Shown here piece by piece: positions 11,633 to 23,426 of a stretch of DNA of 64,000 bases (position 1 is its first letter; the number at the start of each line of letters is the position of its first letter). The position numbers and the translations under genes were made by a program. Source of the stretch: Euphorbia lathyris (lineage: Eukaryota > Streptophyta > Magnoliopsida > Malpighiales > Euphorbiaceae); NCBI RefSeq assembly GCF_963576675.1, contig NC_088910.1, positions 106,110,807 to 106,174,806 on the forward strand. Reading direction: 5' to 3'. The notes under the pieces were generated by a model. The model was not told where the DNA came from, searched no databases, and worked only from the letters and a program-made list of their open reading frames with translations.

Positions 11633-12374
11633 GGATAAGGTAACAAAATAAGTTTGTGGTTGTTGGGGAAGTATCAATTTAGACTTCAAGTATAAAATAA
11701 CACCAATATAAGTTTAACGTTTAAAAAAATTGTACCAATTTAGGTCTCGATAACGAAACATAACGGAACTTGACACGTCATTCATATTACTCCGTTAAGT
11801 TTTGTTTTGACCCTGTTTGGGAATTAGTTGTTAGCTGTTAGCTGATTACATTAGCTGATTTGATTAGCTGTTTGTGTAGACCTGTTTGGTAAAAATTAGC
11901 TGATTGATAATAGCGGTTTGTGCAAAAAGACGAATAAGGGCATTAATTTTGGCGCAGGAGAAGAGAGTCTATCTATTAGGGTTAAAGAAGTCCATTAATT
12001 TTAATATTGCAAAACGCTAATTGAAAAAACTCATTTTAAGAGCTTTTTCTAAATTAGTGTTTTCATCCCAAAACTCTCTCCCAAACCTCTCTTCACCAAA
12101 CACTCCAATTAGCGGTTTCAGTGGTCAAACATCTAAAGTTGGTCAAAACCGCTCTTTTTATCCCAAAACGCTCTTTACCAAACAGGGCCTTTATCTTTCC
12201 ACGTACAATTGATAGAACCTAACGTAGTAATATGAATGATGTGTCATGTTCCGTTATGGAGGCATAAATTGGTACCCATTCTTAAACGTTAAGCCTATAT
12301 TGATACTATTTTGTATGTGGAGCCTAAATTGATACTTCTCCGAAAACCATAGACCTATTTTAGTACCTTATCCC
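11633..12374. mobile_element. MULE-like MITE with long inverted repeats
   Basis: About 170 bp at each end are inverted copies (11633-11805 against 12196-12374), starting GGATAAGGTA. The 9-bp flanks TAACATTTA (11624-11632) and TAAAATTTA (12375-12383) match at eight positions, as an aged MULE duplication would. It is non-coding and is interrupted by another MITE. Confidence 0.7.
11813..12186. mobile_element. Short MITE inside the MULE-like MITE
   Basis: The left end CCTGTTTGGGAA and the right end TTACCAAACAGG are inverted repeats of the common plant CCTGTTTGG type. Repeated TTAGCTG and TTAGCTGATT motifs follow the left end. I could not fix the duplication (8 bp for hAT, 3 bp for Harbinger), so the superfamily is open. 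A short open frame within it is not a gene. Confidence 0.55.
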
Positions 12375-12387
12375 TAAAATTTAACCA

Positions 12388-12535
12388 ATTAAGGTTGGCT
12401 TGAATGGTTAAGAGCTTCAAGTCACTTAAGTTTGATCTCGAATTTGAGTCCAAACGTATGTAGAAAGTTTTAATTGGAAGAAGATCCACTTAAAGGGTAC
12501 CCGAAGAACCGAAAAATCCGATAAACTATAAAAAA
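12388..12535 (+). repeat. tRNA-derived SINE copy
   Basis: It has a tRNA-like head, GGTTGGCTTGAATGGTTAAG (box-A-like), and a box-B-like region about 35 bases on. The body matches the copy at 1664-1795. It lies inside the CACTA element. Confidence 0.55.
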
Positions 12536-12960
12536 TTTATATATAAAATTTCAAAATAAAAACCGAACCAAAAATTAATTGTTCAATGTTCACTCATTTT
12601 CAATCTTAAAAACTGATGTTATGTCCTTTTGATTTCAATTGAAACTTAGAGACACAATTGTCATTTTATTTTCCTATAAAATCTGTTAAAAAACGATGTA
12701 GTTTAGTGAAGTATAAATTCCACAAACTGTGGCATCCCACGTACATCCACACTCTATTACCCCCTTTGTCTCTAGTTGTTTCATTCTCCCATTACTCTAT
12801 TTTCTATTAATTGGGTCTTTGGTAAATTTCTAGAGTTTCTTCTACATCTGAGTTTCTCTCCCACATTTCTTTTCAATTCATTTAATCGTAAGTCCGATTT
12901 TATAGTTGCTACTGTGTTTTTTTGTTATTCAAGAAGGATTAGAGGATTTGCTTAGTTACA

Positions 12961-13264
12961 ATGTCCCTATTTCGATTCAGAAAGTCCTCTAATCAGATAC
13001 GAAATCACCATTCTCACTCTATCTCTACATCTTCAACCTCTCTTTACGCTCTAATCTTCGACTGTAATGGAGTTGGAATCCGACCATCTCTACTGCCAAT
13101 CCAACTTTCAATGTCGTTGCTCTTCCCAGCCTCTTAATTGGGACCGACGATTTGAGCGATGCTTTTGCTCATTCAATGTCCATTGCTCTTCCCAACCTAT
13201 TAATTGGGATTTCAATTTCCACTATCACTACAGAGCAGCATCGGTAGTGAAACCCCAATTTTAA
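12961..13264 (+). pseudogene. Captured first-exon fragment of a CbbY-like HAD hydrolase
   Basis: From ATG 12961 the frame gives a Ser/Arg/His-rich, transit-peptide-like start and then LYALIFDCNGV, the HAD motif I of CbbY-type phosphatases. The second Asp of the DxD is Asn here. A frameshift at about 13065 moves the similarity to the next frame: ELESDHLYCQS, then CRCSSQPLNWD. This matches the order in the plant chloroplast HAD family related to Arabidopsis At4g39970. The CSSQPxNWD block occurs twice (about 13100-13140 and 13180-13215), a partial tandem duplication. The rest of the enzyme is missing. It is a decayed gene piece carried by the CACTA element, not a functional gene. The family match is from memory. 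Confidence 0.6.
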
Positions 13265-13332
13265 TGTCTCTATTTTTTCATTAACTTATTACATTAAGAA
13301 ATTGCTAATTTTTGCTTTTATTGATTTCACAG

Positions 13333-14191
13333 TGGACCAGGAACGCTTGCATTTAAAACTGGGCATGAATATTTGAGGGATGATTCATAGATTCTGAAGG
13401 TTCAGAGGTTAGTTGAAACTTAAGGTTTTTTTTTCTCCAAATTAAACTGGGATAGTTCAGTTTGACAGATTTTGTCTTAAATATGTGTGTTTGATGTGTT
13501 GTACAGAATTATGAAATTGGGTTAGTTCAGGCATATTTTTTTTTTGTTTATGAAATGGTTGATTTACTATATATTAGATTTTGACTTGTATTGTGTGCTC
13601 TCATCCTAGAAGCTTTCATATAAATCCAAGATTGTTTGTTACTTTTTCAGGGATGCATACGAGCTTTCCTATGTTCTGAAATCCAAAACTAAAGAAAATG
13701 AAGCTTATTTATCTATAATAGAGGTTAGTTCATTGTTGATTATTGTGAACCTTTCTGCAATCATTGAATTTGGTTTATATTCGGCTCATGGGGTTTGTTT
13801 TCCAATCAATTAGACAAGTGATGTCATGGGGTTTGTTTTCATTCTATCATCAACTTGTCTATTTAGCTATTAATACTTGTCATGACTTAGCCAGCGGGTT
13901 GTATTATTTGCGTTGTTTTTTCTTTGTCATGTAGCATGGTATTAGAATTCCACACATACATATATAATATCATTTTCCATGGTTCAAATGCTCAGTTTTT
14001 TTTCTGATTCAGTTTTTTAGTTCATTATTATTCCAACTTACATTTTGCATCTGTTTTTACAGAATTTGTTACCAGCACTCCCAGGTGAGGCAAAGCAAAG
14101 CATGAGCGATTCACCACTCCGTGCCTTGAAGGATGTGTTGTCTAAGCAAGCGCCTCAACCCAAGTGCAAAGTGCAAAAGATCATGCTTTTA
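13333..14191 (+). pseudogene. Three captured exon-like segments of an unrecognised host gene
   Basis: Segments 13333-13407, 13651-13723 and 14063 to about 14191 have correct AG acceptors; the first two end at GT donors (gttagt in both). Their phases fit when spliced. Conceptual pieces are GPGTLAFKTGHEYLRDDS with an in-frame TAG, DAYELSYVLKSKTKENEAYL, and NLLPALPGEAKQSMSDSPLR. I do not recognise the family. The stop in the first segment and the lack of a beginning and end argue for a transduplicated fragment. It may come from a different gene than the HAD piece. Confidence 0.5.
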
Positions 14192-15069
14192 CTTTTCTAT
14201 GATGTTATTATTACTATGAATACCAATTTACTAATTTTCATTAGTTGTATTGTTACCTTACAAGCGAATATTATGTATGGAAATTATATTTGTAAACTTT
14301 TTTTGCTCGGGTGTTTATCCTTTACGTTTTTGAGGGACAATCCATTGTCACTAAATTATTTGTTCAATGATGCAGTGTAATGTCACAATATATTAAATAA
14401 ATGACAATAAAATTTATGTTATTATACAATAATTTTTCATGACGATTTCTATCTTTAAATAAGATGATTGTCACTAATTAATACGCTTTAGTGACAAACT
14501 AAAAGTTAAAGTGACAATAAATATGATAATTATAGTGTAATAAAAAAATTAAAATTTCGGTTTGAATTATAGGCTTGTCACCTTAACTATAAATTTTAAT
14601 AACAAAACATGAATTTTGTCAGTTTAATATTACATATCATGACAAAAAGAAATTAATCTTACGTGACAAAATGTGTGTCGGTTACAACGTCACTAAAATT
14701 CCATAATTCCAATCTCATATTAGTATTTGTCACATTAGTTATAAGTATAGATGACAAAATTTGAATATCGTCATCTAAATGATTACTTTTCATGACAAAA
14801 TAAAGTTTTATGTGACAAAATATATACAATAATAGTGACAAAATAAATGTCACGAAAACAAAACACTATAGTCACACATGTTATTTTTTGTCATATAAAA
14901 GTAAATCATTCATGACAAAAGAAAAATTTGTCATATATACATAATACCACGCTCCTGCCGTGACGATCGCTTTGACGATAAATTTTTGTCACCTTTTATT
15001 TATTGTGACGAAAAATCATGTTTTCATGACAATTGTTGTGCGTCATAAAAGTCCAAATTTCTTGTAGTG

Positions 15070-16645
15070 TTAGCATCAAAATCACCATCACCATCACTCT
15101 TATAAGAGTCATTTCATAAACATCAACATCAACATCAACATCACCAATATAAACCGCATTATGATGATACAATTTCCTATCAATAAGAGTAATTTCATAA
15201 ACTCTTAATATCAACATCACTCTTATAATTCTCTATTTAACTCCTCAAAATCAATTAAGCTAACATGTTTTTTTTTTCTTATCATCACCACTATATATAC
15301 CATCAATCCAACCAAATAAACTTCAACCATCTCTCCAAACTATATAGTCAAGGAATATATGATACCTAAATTACGACAATCAATGTTTTTTTTTATCTTC
15401 TTCAAACTCCAAATAATATCTTTATACCCATAAAAGTCAATAAATCTATAATATCATTCGATTTTCTTATTTGACCTATAAACACTCAATTTGATCCTTA
15501 TATAAACTTAAACCATAATCACACAAACTTCAACTAAAAATAACTTCTATTAACAATATATGTACTACAAAATTTCAATTATCAACATATATATCCTCGT
15601 ATATTAACTCTTAATTTCCTACCTCAAACTGTGCTTAAGATCAGCAAAATTTGTCCTCAAAATTCATATCTTCATTATTTCCTCAAACACTATTTAAGCT
15701 TACCAAATTTTCATACTTAATCATCAAATCATGAACTCTAATATATTCTCCCACTTTACTTCTCATTGATCACTAACATCAGTATCTCTCTAAACATCAT
15801 TTATATAACTCTCAATAATTCTAAACCTCAACCCGATAAAGTTCAACAATAGATCTACACTTCGAATTCGGATATCATTTATTCAAATTAAGATTCCATG
15901 CCAAACTCCTGTCATAATCTCCAATTTATAATCAACCTCCAAAACAATTAATTGAAATCTCCACATTTTCGCTTTCTTAATCACATATATATTATCTTCA
16001 AAATTCATCATATCATTTCAAAGTCTCATAACCTTACTTCACATCTGAGATACGTATCTTTTTCAGCCAACTATTAAACTCTCAAATACCAATTCCAAGT
16101 CATACTAAGGAGAAAAATCAAACAAAAACCAAATTCTGGTTTAAAGCTAAAATGACCAACATATGTCGTTTTCAGCATAACTTTTTCATACGGAGTCCGA
16201 TTAAAGCGATTCAAAAACCCTTGGAAACGTAAGATAATAATAAAGAAGTTTCATTTAGGACTCCATGACAGATTCAACCTATATCTGGTCGAAAAATGCA
16301 TCACAAAATTCAGGTACGAATCTGATTTTCCAGCAGCACCTATATAGACAATTCTCTATATCTCTAGCTCAAAGTTATGACTTACTCATAACCCATATCA
16401 CCAAATATCAAATAATTTGCTAATTTTCATACGCCCAATATGTTACTAACCATCAAATCTCATTTCTACCCCTCATTAGCTAGTTATTCAATCCTCGAAA
16501 AAATCCAAATTATTTCTTAGCTTTCACCAAATATCCATATTCCTCGATTACTATCGATTATTTCTTAGCTATCACCAAATATCGATATTCCTCAATTACT
16601 ATCAACCTTAGGTCCGAAGAATTTAACCTAGAGCTCTGATACCAA
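15070..16645. other. Internal DNA of the gypsy-type element
   Basis: AT-rich, with no coding sequence that I can recognise on either strand. It joins 9530-10095 once the CACTA element is removed. Its end holds the primer site for the minus-strand element. Confidence 0.6.
16633..16644 (-). promoter_or_regulatory. Primer-binding site of the gypsy-type element
   Basis: The minus strand reads TGGTATCAGAGC. Before S2 inserted, it lay next to the LTR now starting at 28147. Confidence 0.88.
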
Positions 16646-16650
16646 ACTGT

Positions 16651-17996
16651 TGTTGAAACACCTTTCCACATAATTTTGATTTGACAAAATTGTTTAAGTA
16701 TAAATTAGAATACATATTCTAAACACACTAAGTTTAAATGCATTGATTTATTCTACTAATGTGTTTGTTCAATGTTGAGTATAAATGTTATAAGTCATAA
16801 GGATTGGAAGGCCCAAGCCCAATACGGAAGTCAAGGCCCAAGTCAAACAACTCAGTACACTCGGCCCGCGTGTGTCAAGACGTTGTCGTTTTGGACAAAA
16901 ACGCAACTCAGCAAACGGAAGGATCTAGAAGACCTTCAGGAACAACTTCACAATGAAGCTGCTGAGTAGTCTCGACAAAGCGTACAAGACAGCAGACCGG
17001 CAAAGGAAAACTTCCAGACAAAGTGTTTCCTCTTTTAGCAAAGTTCAGACGACACAGTATGCTGTCCAGTTGACTTTACCATAAAAGGAGAGACCATCTG
17101 CTGTGCTGACCGAGGACAGAAGATACACGATTGTGATTGGCCAAGAGCTCTGTGCAAGTCAGGATGACAACGACACATAGCCGTTTCCCTCCAACGGTTA
17201 TTTCGAAATTCGAAATGACCGAATGGCTAGACGTCTCTATAAATAGTGCCATCACAAGCTTCACAACACACAGAACTTGATAAAGCCATTACGCTGTCCA
17301 AATCTCTACAAGTTCTGCAAGTCAGAAGCAAAGCAAAATTCTTACACTACAAAGTCTATTCATCTGTGTAAAAGTCTAGAGTGATTGTTTTTCAATCATC
17401 TAAGGTGTTCTAGCAATTGTTGTTTAGGACAAAATCTTTATCATTTCTAGAAGTAGAAAGGAGAGGGTGAGTACTCGGTTTTAAGTACTCAGCGGAGAGA
17501 TTAGGATTGAGTAGAAGTATAGAGGAAGGTACTCTTGTCATACTCAATTGCTGATATTGTAAAATGTTTGAGGCTCTACCTTTAAAGAGCTCAGTAGAGG
17601 ATTTGAAATCTCGGAAGTGTTCCGGGGACAGGACGTAGGCTTAGAAGAAGCCGAACCTGGATAAATCTGCTGAGTGAAGTATTTCTAAACCTTAACTCCT
17701 TATTTACACTGCTTGCTTAAAACAAACTAAAACTGACCAAGTAAAAGAGGTCAAGCTGAGTTGTGCGCTACCAACGAGAAGGTTCAGGAATAGACTCTAA
17801 GTGCCATTTCCTGACCTAAGCAACGAAGCTGTCCTAGTCACTAGTTGACTAAGCCAGTGTCTTGCTGAGTGCTAAGCGCCGCTGTTAGATAAACTTTTCT
17901 TAAAGAAAAGAAATCTGCCCAAATTATTTTAAAAAAGGTAAAATAGTTCCTAACCCCCCCTTGGAACTATATTTGCAACCTCACAAGGGACCAACA
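16651..17996 (+). repeat. S2 5' LTR
   Basis: Same length as its partner at 26799. CTATAAATAG at 17237-17246 is the likely promoter, with the TTTCGAAATTCGAAA palindrome just upstream. Confidence 0.95.
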
Positions 17997-17998
17997 AG

Positions 17999-18010
17999 TG
18001 GTATCGGAGC
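17999..18010 (+). promoter_or_regulatory. S2 primer-binding site, one mismatch
   Basis: TGGTATCGGAGC follows the LTR by two bases. The usual A at position 8 is G, which would weaken pairing with initiator-Met tRNA. Confidence 0.85.
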
Positions 18011-18058
18011 TTAAAAGCTCATTACTAAAGGTCTAACAACCTTGAGTTGATCCATACC

Positions 18059-19813
18059 ATGGGCGAAAACAGCACTCGGTTTCTCCCTGGAAACCAGACA
18101 ACTCAGATATTACCTGAGGGGCTGTCCATTACTAGGCCTCCCCTATTCTTCGGGTCAAACTATACCTTTTGGAAGAATAGGATGAAAAACTTCATTCAAG
18201 CTACAAACATGAGTGCCTGGCTATCTATAGTCCAAGGCCCGTTTGTACCTGTGAAAGTTGTTGCTGGCCAGTCAGTTGTTAAAGCTGAGGTTGAATGGAC
18301 AGAGGATGATCTTAAGAAGCTTCAAAACCATGCTTCGGCTATCAATATGCTTCACTGTGCGCTCGATGCTGCAGAATATAACAAAATCTCAGGTTGTGAG
18401 TCGGCACAAGAGATCTGGAAAAAGCTGGAAGTCACCTACGAGGGAACAAACAAAGTAAAAGAATCCAAGGTGAATCAGCAGATGAGACTGTACGAGCTGT
18501 TCGAGATGAACAATGATGAGGGCATTTCAGACATGAACGCAAGGTTCACCAACATCATTAATGAGCTCAAGAGACTTGGGAAAATCTTCACTGAGGAAGA
18601 ACAAGTCAAAAAGATACTCAGGAGTCTTCCAAAAGACTGGCAAGCAAAGAAGACAGCAGTTGAGGAAGCTCAGGATTTAACCACCTACAAATATGACGAA
18701 CTCATCGGTTCATTGCTGACCCATGAGATATCCATGAAAAAATTTGAGGTGAAGGAAAAATCTGATGACAAGAAGCAGAAGTCACTTGTCATGAAGGCTG
18801 TCTCCACTGACGGGAGTTCAACTGATGATGAGGAGATGGCTATGTTCACAAGAAAGATGAAGAGGCTGTTCAGGAAGAACGACAAATATTCCAAAAAGCC
18901 TTACAAAAAGTTTGATAAGTATAAGGCTGACTCAAGCGACAGCAAATACAGAAAGGACAGCTCAAAGCCCATTACATGCTTTGAGTGCCACCAAGATGGC
19001 CATATTAAGTCAAACTGCCCCACGCTGAGGAAAGACAAGAAAAGTGGGAAGAAGGCAATGGTGGCTACTTGGAGTGACAGTGATGAATCTTCATCAACAG
19101 AAACTGAGGCCACCGAGTCAGCGAAGATATGCTTTATGGCTGACGAACTTGCTGAGCCATGCATTTCTGAGCATGCTGACCAATCTGATGAGTCAGATAA
19201 TGAAGAGCAATCTAATGAGGTAATCTCACTCTCTCAACTCAGAAATGAAATGGGTAACGCCCTGAGTGATCTCTATACACTTGTTAAAAAGTGTAACAGG
19301 AAGATTAAAGCACTCAGCCGGCGCTGTGATGAAGTAGAAGAGGTCAAACTGAGTGACCTCAGATACCTTCTTCAAGACAACTCAGTTTTGCATGAAAATA
19401 TGAAAATCATTCATGAGTCTGTCTCTGAAGTCCAGTCAGCTTCAAAGAAACTGAGGAAGGATGTCACAACCATTCAGAACCAATTAAAGGTTCCAAATAA
19501 AAACAATTTTCCGCTGAGAACTCAGTATCAAGGTACACAGTACCAAGGTACTCAGCAGAGACGAAATCCCCAGCGAAAAGTCCAATGTGACTTTTGTGGG
19601 AAGTTAGGACACACTACTAAAGTGTGCTGGCACGCTTAGCACTGGGGTGCTGACAAGTCAGTAAAAAATCCTAAACAGAAGGTCAGTTGTGACTTCTGTG
19701 GAAAGAATGGCCATACTGTCCATGTATGCCGCCATAAAATAAAATATGATGCTATACCTGTTGCACCTAACAAGTCAGGACCCAAAAAGAATTGGGTACC
19801 TAAAAATAACTAG
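18059..19813 (+). pseudogene. gag: S2 gag, one premature stop
   Basis: A 584-codon frame from ATG 18059 to TAG 19811-19813 with one internal TAG at 19637-19639, where S1 has CAG. An in-frame ATG at 18047 exists, but the start MGENSTRF is shared with the other copies. The copia gag domain covers about residues 15-230. The zinc knuckles are at about 307-320 (CFECHQDGHIKSNC), 510-523 (CDFCGKLGHTTKVC) and 544-557 (CDFCGKNGHTVHVC). The 190 residues between the first and second are acidic, then Leu/Lys-rich with coiled-coil character. Extended Sirevirus Gag proteins of this sort are known to bind dynein light chain 8; no binding motif is claimed here. Confidence 0.92.
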
Positions 19814-22800
19814 TTACACTGCAGGTAAGCCTGAGATGTGCCGAGAAGTCAAAGATGTGGTATATTGACAGCGCATGCTCAAGGCATATGCCGGGTGATG
19901 AAACTCAGTTCATCACGTTTGAACGTAAACGAGGAGGGAGTGTAAGTTTTGGAGACAACAAGAAGGGTAAGATAGTAGGCTCAGGAACCGTCGGAGGTAA
20001 CCCTACTATTGAATCTGTCTCCCTAGTCAGCGGACTCAAATATAACTTACTCAGCGTAGCTCAGCTATGTGACAATGGGAGAAAAGTTATATTTGATGCT
20101 ACTGGATGTAAAATATACGAGGGTAAAACTAATGAGTTAATCTTAACTGCCCCTCGGATAGATAATGTTTTTATGCTAGACTTAGAGAAAAAGTTTTCAA
20201 AAACTGTGTGCTTAGTAACAAAGGAAGAAAATTCCTGGCTATGGCACAGGAGACTTGGTCATGTAAGCATGGACCTCCTAGCCAAATTAGCAAGAAAGCA
20301 ATTGGTTGAGGGACTGCCTGAACTTAAATTCCAAAAAGATCAACTATGCCATGCTTGCCAAGCTGGAAAACAAACCAAACAATCTTTTCATAGTAAAAAC
20401 ATTGTCTCAACTAAACGTCCGTTAGAGTTACTACACTTGGATCTCTTTGGTCCAGTCCAGCCGCTGAGTCTGGGTGGAAGAAGATTTTCCTTGGTCATTG
20501 TAGATGACTTCTCTCGGTATACGTGGGTTATCTTGCTGACCAGCAAGGATGAGACCTTTGAGACATTTTCAAACTTGGTTAGAAAAATTGAAAATGAGAA
20601 AGACCTAAAATTAGCTCATATCCGTAGTGATAACGGCGGAGAATTCAAAAACCAAAAGTTTGTTGAATTCTGTGAAGCCAGCGGCATTGACCATAATTTC
20701 TCTGCTCCTAGAACGCCTCAGCAAAATGGGGTTGTTGAAAGGAAGAACAGAACTCTTGTTGAAATAGCAAGGACAATGCTGGATGAGCATAGACTTCCAA
20801 AGTATTTTTGGGGAGAAGCTGTTAACACAGCATGCTATATTCTAAATAGGGCTCTAGTCAGACCTATACTTAAGAAAACCCCTTATGAACTTTGGAAAGG
20901 ACGAAAGCCCAACATTGGATACTTTCGTGCCTTTGGCTGTAGATGTTTTATTTTAAACACCAAAGATAGCTTAGCCAAATTTGATTCAAAAGCTGATGAG
21001 GCTATCTTTCTAGGCTACTCAACAAACAGCAAAGCATACAGAGTTTTTAATAAGAGAACCCAAGTATTAGAAGAATCTATACATGTGCAATTCGATGAAA
21101 CTGACCCTGCAGGAAGATACCAGCCGCTGACAGAAGATGAACCACTCTCAGCACCTGCTGATCAAGAACCAGCTACTGAGTCCTTCATAAAACGGCTGAC
21201 CAAGAGTAAGAGTGAACCTAAAATTACTTTCACTGACCCATCTACTTCTGCAGAGAATGTTGAAACACGAACAGCACAAGACATGAATCTACCCAAAGAA
21301 ATAAAGATTCCAAAAGGGCACTCCGAAAGTGCAATCCTTGATTCTGCTGGGAATACCCTGATGACGAGGAATCAACTCAGGAAGTACCTCAGCAATGTTG
21401 CTTTCGTCTCAGTACAAGAACCGAAGAATTTCGCTGAAGCTGAGTACGATGAATTCTGGATGAACGCAATGCAAGAGGAGCTCGATCAATTTCGAAGAAA
21501 TGATGTATGGGAGTTAGTGCCTCATCCAAAGAGTCAAAAGACCATCGGAACAAGATGGGTCTTCAGGAACAAGATGGACGAACAAGGAAACGTAGTCAGG
21601 AACAAAGCAAGGCTTGTAGCTCATGGCTACAGTTAGCAAGAAGGTATAAACTACGGTGAGACCTTTGCCCCAGTGGCAAGGCTAGAGGCAATTAGAATAC
21701 TGTGTGCATATGCATCTTACATGAACTTTAAATTATTCCAAATGGATGTCAAAAGTGCTTTTCTTAATGGAGTTATAAACGAGGAGGTTTATGTAAATCA
21801 ACCTCCAGGTTTTGAGGACCCTAAGTTCCCAAACCATGTTTACAAACTCAAAAAGGCTCTGTACGGACTCAAGCAAGCACCACGTGCTTGGTATGAGAGG
21901 CTGACCAACTTCTTACTGACTAGAGGTTACGTCAGGGGTCAAGCTGATACAACCTTATTCATTAAGAGAAAGGGTAAAGATACCCTGGTGGCACAAATAT
22001 ATGTGGATGATATTATATTTGGTGCTACTAATGAATCTATGTGCAAGGAATTTAGCAAACAAATGCAGACTGAATTCGAAATGTCAATGATGGGAGAACT
22101 CAACTTCTTCCTCAGACTTCAAATTAAGCAAGGAAAGAATGGCATATTCATCAGTCAAGCCAAATATGCCAAGGAGATCTTAAAGAAATATGACTTGGAA
22201 AATTGCAAGCCAATATCCACTCCTATGGGCACTGACACTGTCCTTTGTGCTGATGAGAATGGTAAGTCAGTAGACAGCAAGTTATACCGAGGTATGATTG
22301 GCTCTTTACTTTACTTAATAGCAAGTAGACCGGACATTCAGTTCTCAGTATGCTATTGCGCTAGATATCCAGCTAACCCTAAGGAATCCCATTACATAGC
22401 CGTAAAAAGGATCCTTAGATATTTGCAAAGCTCAGTAAATGCAGGTTTGTGGTATCTTAATACTCATGACTTTACACTCATCGGATACACTGACGCTGAC
22501 TATGGACGAGACAAGCTGGAAAGGAAAAGCACCTCTGGAGGATGCCAATTCCTAGGAAGCTGTCTTGTATCTTGGTTCAGCAAGAAGCAGGCGTCAGTAG
22601 CCCTGTCCACAACTGAAGCTGAGTACATTGCTGCTGGAAGCTGTGTTGCTCAAGTCCTTTGGATTAAGCAACAGCTTGAAGATTGTGGTGTTCAAACAAA
22701 GACAATTGAAGTCAAATGCGACAACAAGAGTGCAATTGACCTCTCAAAGAACCCAATCCAGCACAGCAGGATGAAGCATGTCAGCATAAGACATCACTTC

Positions 22801-22947
22801 ATCAGAGATCATGTACTCAAAGAAGAAATTAAGCTGACTTATGTGCCAACAGATGAGCAGCTGGCTGATATCTTGACAAAGCCTCTAGCACGAGAGCAAT
22901 TTAGCATACTGAGAGAAGCAATTGGTATGTTTAATCCTCTTCAGTAA
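19810..22947 (+). pseudogene. pol: S2 pol polyprotein, one premature stop
   Basis: The -1 frame relative to gag opens at 19810 and has its first ATG at 19855. Counting from that ATG: protease with WYIDSACSRHM near residue 5, GAG-pre-integrase zinc region near 130, and integrase DD35E core at Asp196, Asp259 and Glu295 (RSDNGG and NGVVERKNR). A variable linker leads to the reverse transcriptase, with YVDD at 22000-22011, and then RNase H (YTDADYGRD and TEAEYIAAGS). The frame ends in TAA after GMFNPLQ, the usual copia C-terminus. A single TAG at 21634-21636 interrupts the reverse transcriptase before the YVDD motif; S1 has Gln there. A conserved Gly in FFLGL is Arg. Otherwise the protein is complete. 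Confidence 0.93.
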
Positions 22948-23426
22948 ATTCCTGTGCTAAATGAATATTGAATGCTGAGTGAATTACATGCTGAATGATT
23001 TATTGTTTGCTGAGTATCTCATTGAAACTGACTGAATATACAATACTGAGTAAACTTGCACACTGAGTAAATTAGTTTAGAACTTGAACTTAAAATCATC
23101 CTTAAATAATGCACTAACCACTCAGAATATCAAACGCTTGACATTCTAAATACTGAGTGATTAATCCGTTAGCATAAATTCCAAGCACGCGTATAACCTA
23201 GGATGACGTATTCGCCGTAATGTGTCATAAATGCCAGGATCCCTGTCGGTACATGATCCCAAGGCAACTGACACATGGATTTGGTTAAGATCCACACCGT
23301 TCAACTCGTCTATAAATCATGGGCATTTCCCCATCTTTTACTCCTTACGCTCAACAAATCCTTAAGGCTACGAAATCACCCAAATTTCTCTCTTTCAAAT
23401 ACCTCTATTCTCTCCATCTTAGAAGC
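22948..23426 (+). other. S2 spacer between pol and the env-like ORF
   Basis: Non-coding and dense in CTGAGT/CTGAAT motifs, with CTATAAATCATGG close to 23311-23323. A TATA-like CTATAAAT before the third ORF could drive a subgenomic transcript, but this is inference. Confidence 0.4.

Larger units (their letters stand above)
10096..15069. mobile_element. CACTA (En/Spm-like) transposon, non-autonomous, with captured host sequence
   Basis: The left end CACTACAAGAAAT at 10096 and the right end ATTTCTTGTAGTG ending at 15069 are inverted repeats. TTA at 10093-10095 and 15070-15072 is the 3-bp duplication. Both subterminal regions are packed with short TGACAA, TGACGA and TTGTCA motifs in both orientations, typical binding-site clusters of CACTA elements. 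No transposase is recognisable. The middle contains a MULE-like MITE, a SINE, and host-gene-like exons (12961-14191). It would need a transposase supplied from elsewhere. Confidence 0.92.

Noticed and set aside
12021..12212. 63-codon frame
   Set aside because: It falls across the end of a MITE and the inverted repeat of the enclosing MITE.
16772..16969. Small open frame (MLSINVISHKDWK...) that recurs in the LTRs of S2 and S4
   Set aside because: It lies within LTRs that are alike over their whole length, so its persistence follows from common descent; it is broken or differently extended in other LTRs of the family.
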